From Xanthomonas sp. CFBP 8443 (GTDB lineage: Bacteria > Pseudomonadota > Gammaproteobacteria > Xanthomonadales > Xanthomonadaceae), in the NCBI RefSeq assembly GCF_025666195.1, contig NZ_CP102592.1, positions 4,278,001 through 4,342,000 of the forward strand: a stretch of DNA of 64,000 nucleotides, read 5' to 3'. The notes under the pieces are model-generated. The model did not search any database and was not told where the DNA came from. It was given only the letters and a program-made list of their open reading frames with translations. Below, in pieces: positions 52,175-61,613 of the stretch. How positions within the stretch are numbered: the first letter of the stretch is position 1; every line of letters starts with the position of its first letter. A program made the translations under genes and the position numbers.

Positions 52175-54106
52175 TCAGCCGGCGATGCGCCGCGCGGCCG
52201 CGGCGCGGCGCAATTCGCCGGCGCGCAGCAGCACCGCCGGCGGCTGCCGCTCTTCGGGAATGGCCAGGATGCGCAGCTGGCGCAGCCACAATCCGGCCGC
52301 GCGCGAGGAGCTCACCGCGACCACCGGGATCGCCAGCGCCATGCCGATCACCACCGGCGCCATCCACATCGCCAGCGACGGCGACACCACGTAGGCCATC
52401 GCGCCCATCAGCAGCCCGAACGCGCTGAGGCCGCCATAGCTGCGCGCCAGCGCCAGCCACGACAGGCGGCCGTCGTCGCGCTGCTGCGCGTCCCAGCCCG
52501 AATCCTTGCCGGCCAGCACTTCGGCCACGCCGCGCGACTGCACGTACATCACCACCGGCGCCATCAGCGCCGCCAGCACGGTCTCCAGCAGCATGCTCAG
52601 CAGCGCGCGCAGCGCCCCGCCGCAGCCGCGGCGCTCCTCGGGTTTGAGCAGCATGGCGAAGTAGCCCAGCACCTTCGGCGCCAGCAGCACGAACATGGTC
52701 ACCGCGAACACCCAGAACACCCGGGTCGAATCCTGCTGGTGCCAGTAGCGCGCCGGCGAGAACGGGGACACCACCGTGGCGACCAGGTCGAAGCCGTCGC
52801 TCTGCAGCGGGATGGCGATGCCGATCAGCATCAGCAGGCCCCACATCGGCGCGGTGAAGTAATGGCCGATGCCGATCATCATGTGCATGCGGCTGATCCA
52901 GTGCAGGCCGCGCGCGAAGACCACCTTGGAATGCTGCAGGTTGCCCTGACACCAGCGGCGGTCGCGCACCAGCAGGTCGGTCAGCGTCGGCGGGCCTTCC
53001 TCGTAGCTGCCCTGCAGGTACGGCACCATGTGCGTGGCCCAGCCGCCGCGGCGCATCAGCGCGGCCTCGACGAAATCGTGGCTGAGCACGTGACCGCCGA
53101 ACGGCTTGCGCCCGGGCAGCGCCGGCAGGCCGGCCTGTTCGGCGAAGGCCTGGGTGCGGATCACCGCGTTGTGGCCCCAGTAGTTGCTCTCCGCGCCGTG
53201 CCACCAGGCCACGCCGTAGGCGATCACCGGGCCGTAGACGCGGCCGCCGAACTGCTGCATGCGCGCGAACAAGCTGTTGCCGTTGACCACTTCCGGCAGG
53301 GTCTGGATCAGGCCGACGTCGGGATGGTCTTCCATGCCCGCGACCAGGCGCACGATGGTCTCGCCGGTCATCAGGCTGTCGGCGTCCAGGATCAGCATCT
53401 GCGGGTAGGCGCCGCCGAATCGGCGCACCCAGTCGGCGATGTTGCCGGCCTTGCGCTCGGCGTTGTCGGCGCGGCGCCGGTAGTAGATGCGGCCGTGGCC
53501 GCCGGTGCGCGCGACCAGGTCGGCGTAGACCTCTTCTTCCTCGGTCCCGACCGCGGCGCGGGTGGTGTCGCTGAGGATGAAGAAATCGAAGTGCGCGATC
53601 TGGCCGGTGGCCTCGACCGATTCGTAGATCGCCTGCAACCCGGCCATCAGCCGGTGCGGATCCTCGTTGTAGGTCGGCATCAGCAACGCGGTGCGGCTGC
53701 GCACGCTCGGCAGCGGCGCGTCCGGATCGATGCCGAGCTTGCGCCCGCCGCCGAACACCAGGGTCACGAACCCGGCCAGCGCGCTGACGAACGAAAACGC
53801 GATCCACGCGAACAGCGGGATGAACAGCGCCATCAGGCAGGCTTCGAGCACGCTGACGCCACCGATCAACAGCACCTTGGCGATCAGCACGCTGGCGTAG
53901 GCGGTCATCAAGGCGGTGCTGCCGAACACGTACAGCCGCCGCCAGAACATGCCGACCGGCGTGGTGGGCAGGCGCTTGTTGCGCAGCTTGCCCTCGCGTA
54001 GGGTCTGCACCGGCATCGGCAATGGCGCCTCGGGCGGCAGCACCGCGTGGCCGGCATCGAGGGAAACGGCGTCGGGCAGGGTCGGTGGGGGGACGACCAT
54101 GCTCAT
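52175..54106 (-). CDS. opgH: Glucan biosynthesis glucosyltransferase H
   Basis: The 643-residue inner-membrane protein is OpgH/MdoH, which makes the beta-glucan backbone of osmoregulated periplasmic glucans from UDP-glucose. It has paired N-terminal membrane helices, a GT2 domain with [17 protein letters not shown] and RRWCQGNLQ, and several C-terminal membrane helices. Loss of opgH reduces virulence in several plant pathogens. The start ATG at 54106 ([14 protein letters not shown]) is followed by a proline-rich cytoplasmic tail. No opgG gene is adjacent. Confidence 0.95.
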   Translation of the reverse strand: MSMVVPPPTLPDAVSLDAGHAVLPPEAPLPMPVQTLREGKLRNKRLPTTPVGMFWRRLYVFGSTALMTAYASVLIAKVLLIGGVSVLEACLMALFIPLFAWIAFSFVSALAGFVTLVFGGGRKLGIDPDAPLPSVRSRTALLMPTYNEDPHRLMAGLQAIYESVEATGQIAHFDFFILSDTTRAAVGTEEEEVYADLVARTGGHGRIYYRRRADNAERKAGNIADWVRRFGGAYPQMLILDADSLMTGETIVRLVAGMEDHPDVGLIQTLPEVVNGNSLFARMQQFGGRVYGPVIAYGVAWWHGAESNYWGHNAVIRTQAFAEQAGLPALPGRKPFGGHVLSHDFVEAALMRRGGWATHMVPYLQGSYEEGPPTLTDLLVRDRRWCQGNLQHSKVVFARGLHWISRMHMMIGIGHYFTAPMWGLLMLIGIAIPLQSDGFDLVATVVSPFSPARYWHQQDSTRVFWVFAVTMFVLLAPKVLGYFAMLLKPEERRGCGGALRALLSMLLETVLAALMAPVVMYVQSRGVAEVLAGKDSGWDAQQRDDGRLSWLALARSYGGLSAFGLLMGAMAYVVSPSLAMWMAPVVIGMALAIPVVAVSSSRAAGLWLRQLRILAIPEERQPPAVLLRAGELRRAAAARRIAG

Positions 54107-54545
54107 GCGTTCCGCCAGCCTCGTCGGGCAGCGCAGCGCCGCGATCCGGACCTGGCCGCAGCGTGCCCTGGCACCGCGAACGGCGCCGTGTTGCTGTGAT
54201 TGCCACTCGTACCCACGTTCTCTCCTGTCGGGCGGGCAAAATACGGCCGCCACTGTAAACCTTAAATAGTAAGCTTTCGCGAAGATCGCCGAGAACGCGA
54301 CCGCGGCGCCGCCTGCGGTCCGTTCAGCCATCCGCCGCGCTCACTCGCGTTTCACCGCGCGCGGAGAACATGGCAAGCGGTCCCGCAAAGGAGGCAGCGC
54401 AGATGCGCCAACCGTCCCAGGCAGTGGCGCCAGGCGTCCATCCGGCCGCCGCGCCACGCATCGATCGCATCGACAATATCGTCCCACCGACGCAGGCGCG
54501 CTGCGTGCCGCGCGGCAACGCTACGCGGTCGCGAAGGAGGAGCCG
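54107..54545. other. Intergenic region between opgH and the PQ-loop gene
   Basis: These 439 bases include the opgH upstream region with an AT-rich patch at 54255-54275 (TAAACCTTAAATAGTAAGC on the plus strand). They also contain a 48-codon open frame at 54403-54549, listed separately. No other gene is supported. Confidence 0.5.
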
Positions 54546-54549
54546 ATGA
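54403..54549 (+). CDS. Candidate small protein coupled to the PQ-loop gene
   Basis: A 48-codon frame starts at an ATG eight bases after a perfect AAAGGAGG ribosome binding site. Its TGA overlaps the ATG of the PQ-loop gene (ATGA). The product (MRQPSQAVAPGVHPAAAP, ending in RSRRRSR) is Pro- and Arg-rich with no known family. Third-position GC is about 77 percent, lower than that of neighbouring genes, so it may be a leader whose translation matters more than its product. Confidence 0.4.
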   Translation: MRQPSQAVAPGVHPAAAPRIDRIDNIVPPTQARCVPRGNATRSRRRSR

Positions 54550-54833
54550 AGCCGCTGGATCTCGTCGGCTGGGCGGCGACGCTGATCCTGGTGGCGACGC
54601 TGCTGCGGCAGATCCACAAGCAGTGGCGCGCGCCCGACGTGCAAGCGGTGTCGGCCTGGCTGTTCGTCGGCCAGATCAGTGCCTCGCTGCTGTTCATCGT
54701 GTACAGCGCGGCCCTGCGCAACTACGTGTTCGTGGCGACCAACACGCTGGTGCTGCTGACCGCCGTGGCCGGGCAACTGCTGCAGACGCTGAAACGGCGG
54801 CGCCTGCGCGAACACCGTGAGCGGACGTCATGA
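54546..54833 (+). CDS. PQ-loop (SemiSWEET-like) small membrane protein
   Basis: The 95-residue protein has three membrane helices and a PQ-loop-like layout (DLVGWAATLILVATLLRQI and VSAWLFVGQISASLLFIVYS). SemiSWEET proteins dimerise to move small sugars, but some PQ-loop proteins have other roles. A strong AAGGAGGAGCCG ribosome site precedes the ATG. Its stop overlaps the start of the isochorismatase-like gene (ATGA). Confidence 0.8.
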   Translation: MKPLDLVGWAATLILVATLLRQIHKQWRAPDVQAVSAWLFVGQISASLLFIVYSAALRNYVFVATNTLVLLTAVAGQLLQTLKRRRLREHRERTS

Positions 54834-55369
54834 GCCGGCCGGCGCTGCTGATCGTGGACATGGTCAGCCGCTTCGATTTCCCCGACGGCGCGCGCCTGGC
54901 CAAGGCGGCGCTGCCGGTGGCCGAACGCATCGCGCAGCTGCGGGCGCGCTTCCACCGCCGCGACTGGCCGGTGGTGTTCGCCAACGACAACTTCGCCGAC
55001 TGGCAGACCGATTTCGAAGGCCTGTGGACGCTGTGCGCCGACCCGGCGCAGCGCGGCGCGCAGATCGCCAAGCTGCTGGCGCCGCAGCCGCAGGACTACT
55101 ACGTGCTCAAGCCGAAGCATTCGGCCTTCCTGGATTCGGCGCTGCAGATCCTGTTGTCGCGATTGCAGGCTACGCGCCTGCTGGTCACCGGCGTGGCCAC
55201 CGACGCCTGCGTACTGGCCACCGCGATCGATGCGCGGATGCGCGATTTCCAGGTGCAGGTGCCGCCGTCGTGCTGCGCCACGTTCGGCGCGGCGCGCCAG
55301 CAGCGCGCGTTGCGGCTGCTGCACGACGCGTTCGCGGTCAGCGTGAGCGAGCGGCTGCCGGCACGCTGA
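54830..55369 (+). CDS. Isochorismatase-family cysteine hydrolase
   Basis: The 179-residue protein has the family features: Asp in LLIVDMVSRFD, a lysine in VLKPKHSAF and the catalytic cysteine in VTGVATDACVLAT. Such enzymes hydrolyse amides, including nicotinamide and carbamates; the substrate is unknown. It is translationally coupled to the PQ-loop gene. Confidence 0.85.
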   Translation: MSRPALLIVDMVSRFDFPDGARLAKAALPVAERIAQLRARFHRRDWPVVFANDNFADWQTDFEGLWTLCADPAQRGAQIAKLLAPQPQDYYVLKPKHSAFLDSALQILLSRLQATRLLVTGVATDACVLATAIDARMRDFQVQVPPSCCATFGAARQQRALRLLHDAFAVSVSERLPAR

Positions 55370-55392
55370 GCCGGTGGCTCAAGTCGGTCAGC

Positions 55393-56691
55393 TCAGGCCA
55401 GTGCCGGCAGCGTCGCGCCGTCGTCGCGCTCGCCCGGCGGCGCGGCGGCGACATACGGGAACGCCAGGGTGATGATGGTACCGCGGCCCAGTTCGGAATC
55501 CACGTCGACGAAGCCGCCGGCCTGGCGCACCAGGCCGTAGACCTGGGCCAGGCCCAGGCCGGTACCCTTGCCCTCGGGCTTGGTGGTGAAGTACGCCTCG
55601 AACAGCCGCGACTTGGTCTCCTCGGACATGCCCTCGCCCTGGTCGCTGACCGCCAGGGTCACGTAGCGGCCGGGCTGGCGCAGCGCCGCCGCCTCGTGCG
55701 TGGCCGGCACGTGCAAGGTGCCGCAGCGGATCGACACCACGTCGCCCGGCTGGCAGGCGTCGCGCGCGTTCAGGGCCAGGTTCATCACCGCCTGCTCCAC
55801 CGAGCCGCGGTCGGCATAGGTCGTCGCGGCGCCGTCGGCAGTTGCCAGCTGCAGCTGCATTTCCCCGCCCAGCGCCTGCGCCAGCAGCGGCTGCATCTGC
55901 ACGACCACCTCGCACAGGTCCAGCCACTCCGGCTTGACCGGGTGCGCGCGAGCGAAGCCGAGCAGGCGCCGGGTCATCCGCGCGCCATGCTGCAGCGCCT
56001 CGCCGGCGATGCCGAGCAGCTTGCGCTGGTCCGGCTGCAACCGCTGCGGATGTTCGGCGACCATGCTCACCGAGGTCATCGCGGTCTGCAGCATGTTGTT
56101 GAAGTCGTGGACGATGCCGGCAAGCATCTGCCCGATCGCCTCGCCCTTCTGCGCCTGGGTCATCGCCCGCTCGGCGACGCGCTGCGCGGCCAGGGCGATG
56201 TCCAGTTGCCCGCGCAGCTGGGTATGTTCGGCCTGCAGTTGCTGCCGCCCCAGCGCCTCGCTGACCGCCGGCGGCGGCGCGGCGCCGGCCTGCGGCAGGT
56301 CGCCGAGGGTGCGCAGGGCCTGCTCGATCTGGCGGTGCTCGGTGATGTCGCGGCTGATCACCAGCACGCTTTCCACTTCGGCCTGCGCGTTGGTCAGCGG
56401 GCTGGCCAGCACGTGCCACCAGCGCGGGCGGCCGTCCAGGGTCGGGCGCTGCGCCCAGAATTCGTACTGTTCGTTGCGCAGCGCCGTGGCGAGCGCGGTT
56501 TCCGCGAGCGGCCGCATCTCCTCCGGCCACAGCCCCACCCATTCGTGGCCGACGATGCGCTTGGGCTCCGCCGCGCCCAGCAGGCCCAGGCCGTGCGTGT
56601 TGATCGAGCGCACGACGCCGTCGCGGCCGATCTCCTTGATGCAGTCGTGCGAGAGTTCGACGATCTGTCGATAGCGGGCGTGAGTGGGCAA
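55393..56691 (-). CDS. PAS-domain sensor histidine kinase
   Basis: The 432-residue protein has no membrane segment. A PAS domain covers about residues 1-120 (ending VLVISRDITEHRQ). Then come a coiled linker, the dimerisation/phospho-acceptor helix with His195 (AGIVHDFNNMLQ) and an HATPase_c domain with the N box (NLALNARDA), DQGEGM and GTGLGLAQVYG. The HDFNN form places it among the HisKA_4-type or NtrB-like kinases. It is divergent from a single-domain response regulator 110 bases away, a likely partner. Confidence 0.9.
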   Translation of the reverse strand: MPTHARYRQIVELSHDCIKEIGRDGVVRSINTHGLGLLGAAEPKRIVGHEWVGLWPEEMRPLAETALATALRNEQYEFWAQRPTLDGRPRWWHVLASPLTNAQAEVESVLVISRDITEHRQIEQALRTLGDLPQAGAAPPPAVSEALGRQQLQAEHTQLRGQLDIALAAQRVAERAMTQAQKGEAIGQMLAGIVHDFNNMLQTAMTSVSMVAEHPQRLQPDQRKLLGIAGEALQHGARMTRRLLGFARAHPVKPEWLDLCEVVVQMQPLLAQALGGEMQLQLATADGAATTYADRGSVEQAVMNLALNARDACQPGDVVSIRCGTLHVPATHEAAALRQPGRYVTLAVSDQGEGMSEETKSRLFEAYFTTKPEGKGTGLGLAQVYGLVRQAGGFVDVDSELGRGTIITLAFPYVAAAPPGERDDGATLPALA

Positions 56692-56801
56692 GCGACGTCT
56701 CGCGATTGGGAGGCCGAGGATATCGGCATCATCGTGGCGTCACCAGCGCTTCACCCCTCAGTGGTGAAGCTGCGGACAACGAAGCCGATGGCATCAGCAT
56801 T

Positions 56802-57176
56802 ATGCGCGGGACTTGCGCCCTCACCACAATTCTTTTGGTGGAGGACGACCAGACGATCCGGGAATTGGCTGCGATGATGCTCGACGCCGATGGCTATCGC
56901 GTGCTGAGCGCCGGCACCGCGAACGAGGCGCTCCAGCTGCTGGAGCAGCATCCGGACGTGGACCTGATCTTCAGCGACGTGCAGATGCCCGGCTGCGACG
57001 GCGTGACCATGGTGCGCGAACTGCGCCGGCGCGCGGTCACCATCCCCGCCCTGCTCACCTCCGGCATGAAGAACCCCGAGACCGCGACGCTGCCCGCGCA
57101 TACCGGCTTCCTGTCCAAGCCGTACAGCCATTCTGGCCTGCTGGCGGCGCTGCAGCGCCTGCAGCCCGCCCACTAG
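56802..57176 (+). CDS. Single-domain response regulator
   Basis: The 124-residue protein is a receiver domain only: acidic pair in LLVEDD, phospho-acceptor Asp59 (IFSDVQMPG), Thr/Ser in ALLTSG and Lys in FLSKPYS. With no output domain it may act in a phosphorelay or by protein contact. The start is the ATG at 56802 (MRGTCALTTILLVEDD). The divergent kinase is the likely phosphodonor. Confidence 0.88.
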   Translation: MRGTCALTTILLVEDDQTIRELAAMMLDADGYRVLSAGTANEALQLLEQHPDVDLIFSDVQMPGCDGVTMVRELRRRAVTIPALLTSGMKNPETATLPAHTGFLSKPYSHSGLLAALQRLQPAH

Positions 57177-57192
57177 CCGGCGCGCGGCTCGT

Positions 57193-57438
57193 TCAGCCGA
57201 ACACCAGCTTGCCGTACTGCGCCGAACGGATCGCCGCCAACCGTTCGGCGACGAAGTGCTCGCCGGCACGGACATCGCCGAAGTAGACGCCGTCGAATTC
57301 ATGCCGGCCGAGGAGCGCGCCGTCGTCGGACGAGATCCGGATCTGCGGCAGCAGCACCCCATCCGGCCCCGCGGCGAGGACGGCGTCCAGCACGAAGCCA
57401 TCGAGTTCGCGACGCATGCGTTGATCAGGTAGGTTCAT
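57193..57438 (-). CDS. Small hypothetical protein
   Basis: The 81-residue product (MNLPDQRMRRELDGFVLDAV, ending SAQYGKLVFG) has balanced composition and normal GC3 and so looks coded, but I recognise no family. It converges on the response-regulator gene, with 16 bases between them. A longer version starting at 57540 would add 34 residues of less regular sequence. Confidence 0.6.
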   Translation of the reverse strand: MNLPDQRMRRELDGFVLDAVLAAGPDGVLLPQIRISSDDGALLGRHEFDGVYFGDVRAGEHFVAERLAAIRSAQYGKLVFG

Positions 57439-57788
57439 GCCGGCATTGCAGCACAGCCCGGATGAAGCCCCCGATACCCGCGCGTTGACGCCGCCTGGCG
57501 CGAGTGGCCGCGGCGCGGAAAACGAAGCTAAACGATTCATGGCTGTCTGCCCGTACTGCCGCCTGCATTGCGGCCGCTTCACTATGCGGTAGCAGGCCGG
57601 CTGTAGCGTAGACAACACGCGCACTTCACACCCCTTTTATCGCCGCATTCGTACATTGCTGAAGAAGCGCTGACCCGCTTGTCCGCTGTACCTCATTCCA
57701 TCTTTGGTTTTACGCCGCGCGCCTGTCCGGGCATGCGGCGGCAGTTGCTTTCCGTGTCCCCCGTCTCCCCCTCTTCGACGGAACTGCC
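57439..57788. other. Region upstream of glgA
   Basis: I see no further gene, repeat or convincing promoter in these 350 bases. The part near 57625-57660 (CACACCCCTTTTATCGCCGC) is slightly AT-richer and may hold the glgA promoter. Confidence 0.35.
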
Positions 57789-59366
57789 ATGTCGCCCCCT
57801 ACGCTCGCCGATCTGCCCGATAGACAACGCGATACCCATCCGGTCCTGCGCGCCCCCCGGCGCCGCCATCGCGACGCGCGCGGCCGCTTCATCCGCGCCG
57901 CCGAGGTCACCGTCAAGCTGCAGCCGGCCGCGCGCCGCGCCAGCCTGTTCGTGACCTCGGAGATGGCCGACTTCATCAAGGCCGGCGGGCTCGGCGACGT
58001 GGCCGCGGCGTTGCCGCGCGCGCTGCGCGGCAGCTGCGACATCCGCGTGTTGATTCCGGGCTATCCGGCGGTGCTGCGCAAGACCGGCCCGCTGCAGATC
58101 GTCGGCCAGATCGCCGCCCATGCCGGCCTGCCGGCTTGCGCGCTGGGCCGCGCGGACCGCCCCGACGGCCTGTGCGTGTACGTGCTGCTGTGCCCGCAGC
58201 TGTTCGAGCGCCAGGGTTCGCCGTACGTGTCCAGCGAGGGCCGCGACTGGGAAGACAACGCGCTGCGCTTCGCCACGCTGTCGCACGCCGCCGCGCAGAT
58301 CGCCGGCGGCCGCGCCGGGCTGGACTGGAGCCCGGACCTGCTGCACCTCAACGACTGGCCGTGCGCGCTGGCCGCCGCCTACGTGCGCTGGTCCGGCGGC
58401 CGCACACCGTGCCTGCTGACCATCCACAACCTGGCCTACCAGGGCCTGTTCCCATATTCAATGGCCGCGGCCCTGGGCATTCCGAACGAGGGCCTGCAGG
58501 ACCTGGAGTTCTACGGGCAGATGTCGTTCCTGCGCGCCGGCATCGTCCACGCCGAGCACGTCAACACGGTCAGCGTCAGCTACGCCGCGCAGATCACCGG
58601 CCCGGCGCAGGGCTGCGGCCTGGACTCGCTGCTGGCCCGGCGTGCCGCCAGCGGCCGCCTCAGCGGCATCGTCAACGGCATCGACGCCAGCTGGGACCCG
58701 CGCACCGACGACCACCTGCATGCCCATTTCGGCATCGACCAGTTCCAGGGCAAGCGCGAGAACGCCGCCCATGTGCGCCGCGCGTTCGGCCTGATCGACA
58801 GCGACGGGCCGCTGTTCGCGGTGGTGTCGCGGCTTGTGCACCAGAAGGGCCTGGACCTGATCTGCGAGGTGGCGCCGCAGATCGTCGCCGCCGGCGGCCA
58901 GATCGTGGTGATCGGCGGCGGCGAGCCGCAGATCGAGCAGGCGGTGGCGGCACTGGCGCGGCGCTTCCCCGGCCAGGTCGGCGCCCACATCGGCTTCGAG
59001 GAACGCCTGGCGCGGCGCATGTTCGCCGGCTCGGACTTCCTGCTGATGCCGTCGCGCTTCGAGCCGTGCGGGCTGAGCCAGATGTACGCGCAGCGCTTCG
59101 GCAGCCTGCCGATCGCGCACGCCACCGGCGGTCTGATCGATACCGTGGACGACGGGGTGACCGGCTTCCTGTTCGAGGACCCGTCCGCCGACGGCCTGCG
59201 CCGCTGCCTGCAGCGCGCGTTCCGCACCTTCCGCCTGCCGCGCCTGCTGCAGGCGATGCGCCGCGCGGCGATGCTGCGGCCCAGCGGTTGGGACCTGGCC
59301 GGCCGCAAGTACATGGCCCTGTACGACCGTACTGCGGCTCCGACGTCGGCGACGGCGGTGGCATGA
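57789..59366 (+). CDS. glgA: Glycogen synthase
   Basis: The 525-residue GT5 enzyme transfers glucose from ADP-glucose to growing glycogen. It has the nucleotide-sugar motif KAGGLGDV (Lys64), HLNDWPCAL, and the C-terminal lobe motif [15 protein letters not shown]. About 50 Arg-rich residues precede the usual start of the family ([17 protein letters not shown]); no better start codon lies between, so the extension is probably real. The TGA overlaps the glgB ATG, so the genes are coupled. Confidence 0.95.
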   Translation: MSPPTLADLPDRQRDTHPVLRAPRRRHRDARGRFIRAAEVTVKLQPAARRASLFVTSEMADFIKAGGLGDVAAALPRALRGSCDIRVLIPGYPAVLRKTGPLQIVGQIAAHAGLPACALGRADRPDGLCVYVLLCPQLFERQGSPYVSSEGRDWEDNALRFATLSHAAAQIAGGRAGLDWSPDLLHLNDWPCALAAAYVRWSGGRTPCLLTIHNLAYQGLFPYSMAAALGIPNEGLQDLEFYGQMSFLRAGIVHAEHVNTVSVSYAAQITGPAQGCGLDSLLARRAASGRLSGIVNGIDASWDPRTDDHLHAHFGIDQFQGKRENAAHVRRAFGLIDSDGPLFAVVSRLVHQKGLDLICEVAPQIVAAGGQIVVIGGGEPQIEQAVAALARRFPGQVGAHIGFEERLARRMFAGSDFLLMPSRFEPCGLSQMYAQRFGSLPIAHATGGLIDTVDDGVTGFLFEDPSADGLRRCLQRAFRTFRLPRLLQAMRRAAMLRPSGWDLAGRKYMALYDRTAAPTSATAVA

Positions 59367-61612
59367 GCGAGCGGGAACGGTCGGCGGACACGACGCCGGT
59401 GTGGGACGCGCCGCTGGAAGCGGCGGACGACGAGCAGGAACGGCTGGCGCTGCAGGCGCTGGCGCGCGGCGAGGCGGTGGACGCGTTCGCCTGGCTGGGT
59501 CCGCACGCGGCCGCAGACGGCACGGTGCGGGTGCGCGCGCTGGTGCCGGGCGCCGACGCGCTCGGCCTGCTCGACGGGTCCGGCAAGCTGGTGGCGCGGA
59601 TGCGCGCGCATCCGCAGGCCAAGGGCCTGTTCGAAGGCGAATTGAAGACCGCGATGCCGTACCGGCTGCGCATCGTGTGGCCGGACGCGGTGCAGGAAAG
59701 CGACGACCCGTACGCGTTCGGCCCGGTGCTGGACGCGGCGTGGCTGCAGGGCATGGCCGCCGGCGACGGCGCCGCGCTGCGCACCGCGCTGGGCGCGCAC
59801 CATACCCGCGTCGGCACGGTGGACGGGGTGCGCTTCGCGGTGTGGGCGCCGCAGGCGCGCCGGGTCGCGCTGGTCGGCGACTTCAACGGCTGGGACGGGC
59901 GCCGCCATCCGATGCGGCTGCGCCGCGAGGCCGGGGTCTGGGAGCTGTTCGTGCCCGGGCTGCGCGGCGGCGAGCACTACCAGTACGAGATCCTGGCCGC
60001 CGACGGCATGCCGCTGCCGCGCAAGGCCGATCCGGTCGCGCGGCACAGCACGCGCGCGCCGGACACCGCTTCGGTGGTGCCGAGTCCCGCCGGCTTCGCC
60101 TGGCACGACACGGAATGGCTGGCGCAGCGCCAGGCGCGCGCCGGCGCCGCACAGCCGATGAGCATCTACGAGCTGCACGCCGGCTCCTGGCGCCACGACG
60201 CACAGGGCCAGCCGCTGCAGTGGGATGCGCTGGCCGCGCAACTGATCCCGTACGTGCAGGAGCTGGGCTTCACCCATATCGAACTGCTGCCGATCACCGA
60301 ATATCCGTTCGGCGGCTCCTGGGGCTACCAGCCGCTGGGCCTGTACGCGCCAACCGCGCGGCACGGCGACGCCGACGGCTTCGCGCGCTTCGTCGATGCC
60401 TGCCACCAGGCCGGGATCGGCGTGATCCTGGACTGGGTCAGCGCGCATTTCCCCGACGACGCGCACGGCCTGCAGCGCTTCGACGGCACCGCGCTGTACG
60501 AGCACGCCGATCCGCGCGAAGGCGTGCACCGCGAGTGGAACACCCTGATCTACAACTACGGCCGCGCCGAAGTCGTCGCCTACCTGATCGGCAGCGCGCT
60601 GGAGTGGATCGAACGCTTCCACGTCGACGGCCTGCGTGTGGATGCGGTGGCGGCGATGCTGTACCGCGACTACGGCCGCAACGAGGGCGAGTGGGTGCCC
60701 AACGCCGAAGGCGGGCGCGAGAACCTGGAGGCGATCGCGTTCCTGCGCCAGCTCAACGCCGAGATCGCGCAGCGCTTCCCCGGGGTGCGGGTGATGGCCG
60801 AGGAATCCACCGCCTGGCCGGGCGTGACCGCGCCGCTGCAGCAGGGCGGGCTGGGTTTCAGCCACAAGTGGAACATGGGCTGGATGCACGACACGCTGAG
60901 CTACATGCGGCGCGACCCGATCCACCGCCCGCACCACCACAGCGAGATGACCTTCGGCCTGGTGTACGCGTTCTCCGAGCACTTCGTGCTGCCGCTGTCG
61001 CACGACGAAGTGGCGCCCGGCAAGGGATCGCTGCTGGCCAAGATGCCCGGCGACAACTGGCAGCGCTTCGCCAACCTGCGCGCCTACCTGGCCTTCATGT
61101 GGGCCCACCCGGGGCGCAAGCTGCTGTTCATGGGTGGCGAGTTCGGACAATGGCAGGAATGGGACCACGACCGCGCGCTGGACTGGGCGCAGGCGCAGCG
61201 CCCGGAGCATCGCGGCGTGGCGCGGCTGGTCGCCGACCTCAACCGGCAGCTGCGCGCGCTGCCGGCGCTGTACCGCAGCGACCGCAGCGCCGACGGCTTC
61301 GAATGGAGCGTGGCCGACGACCACCGCAACAGCGTATTCGCCTTCGTGCGCCACGATCGCGATGGCGGCGCGCCGCCGCTGCTGGCGGTAAGCAACTTCA
61401 CCCCGAGCGTGCACCACGGCTACTGCCTCGGCGTGCCGCGCAGCGGGCAGTGGCGCGAAATCCTCAACAGCGACAGCGGCTACTACGGCGGTTCCAACCA
61501 GGGTAACGGCGGCGTCCTGCGCACCGTGGCGCAGCCGATGCATGGGCATGCGCAATCGCTGGCGCTGACCCTGCCGCCGCTGTCCACCCTCTGGTTGCAA
61601 GCGGAGCACTGA
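59363..61612 (+). CDS. glgB: 1,4-alpha-glucan branching enzyme
   Basis: The 749-residue GH13 enzyme makes alpha-1,6 branches in glycogen. An N-terminal N1 domain and a CBM48 domain ([21 protein letters not shown]) lead into the catalytic barrel: [10 protein letters not shown], the nucleophile region [19 protein letters not shown], the acid in MAEESTAWP and [14 protein letters not shown]. The length is that of GlgB with both N-terminal domains. It is coupled to glgA upstream; treZ starts one base after its stop codon. Confidence 0.96.
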   Translation: MSERERSADTTPVWDAPLEAADDEQERLALQALARGEAVDAFAWLGPHAAADGTVRVRALVPGADALGLLDGSGKLVARMRAHPQAKGLFEGELKTAMPYRLRIVWPDAVQESDDPYAFGPVLDAAWLQGMAAGDGAALRTALGAHHTRVGTVDGVRFAVWAPQARRVALVGDFNGWDGRRHPMRLRREAGVWELFVPGLRGGEHYQYEILAADGMPLPRKADPVARHSTRAPDTASVVPSPAGFAWHDTEWLAQRQARAGAAQPMSIYELHAGSWRHDAQGQPLQWDALAAQLIPYVQELGFTHIELLPITEYPFGGSWGYQPLGLYAPTARHGDADGFARFVDACHQAGIGVILDWVSAHFPDDAHGLQRFDGTALYEHADPREGVHREWNTLIYNYGRAEVVAYLIGSALEWIERFHVDGLRVDAVAAMLYRDYGRNEGEWVPNAEGGRENLEAIAFLRQLNAEIAQRFPGVRVMAEESTAWPGVTAPLQQGGLGFSHKWNMGWMHDTLSYMRRDPIHRPHHHSEMTFGLVYAFSEHFVLPLSHDEVAPGKGSLLAKMPGDNWQRFANLRAYLAFMWAHPGRKLLFMGGEFGQWQEWDHDRALDWAQAQRPEHRGVARLVADLNRQLRALPALYRSDRSADGFEWSVADDHRNSVFAFVRHDRDGGAPPLLAVSNFTPSVHHGYCLGVPRSGQWREILNSDSGYYGGSNQGNGGVLRTVAQPMHGHAQSLALTLPPLSTLWLQAEH

Positions 61613-61613
61613 C

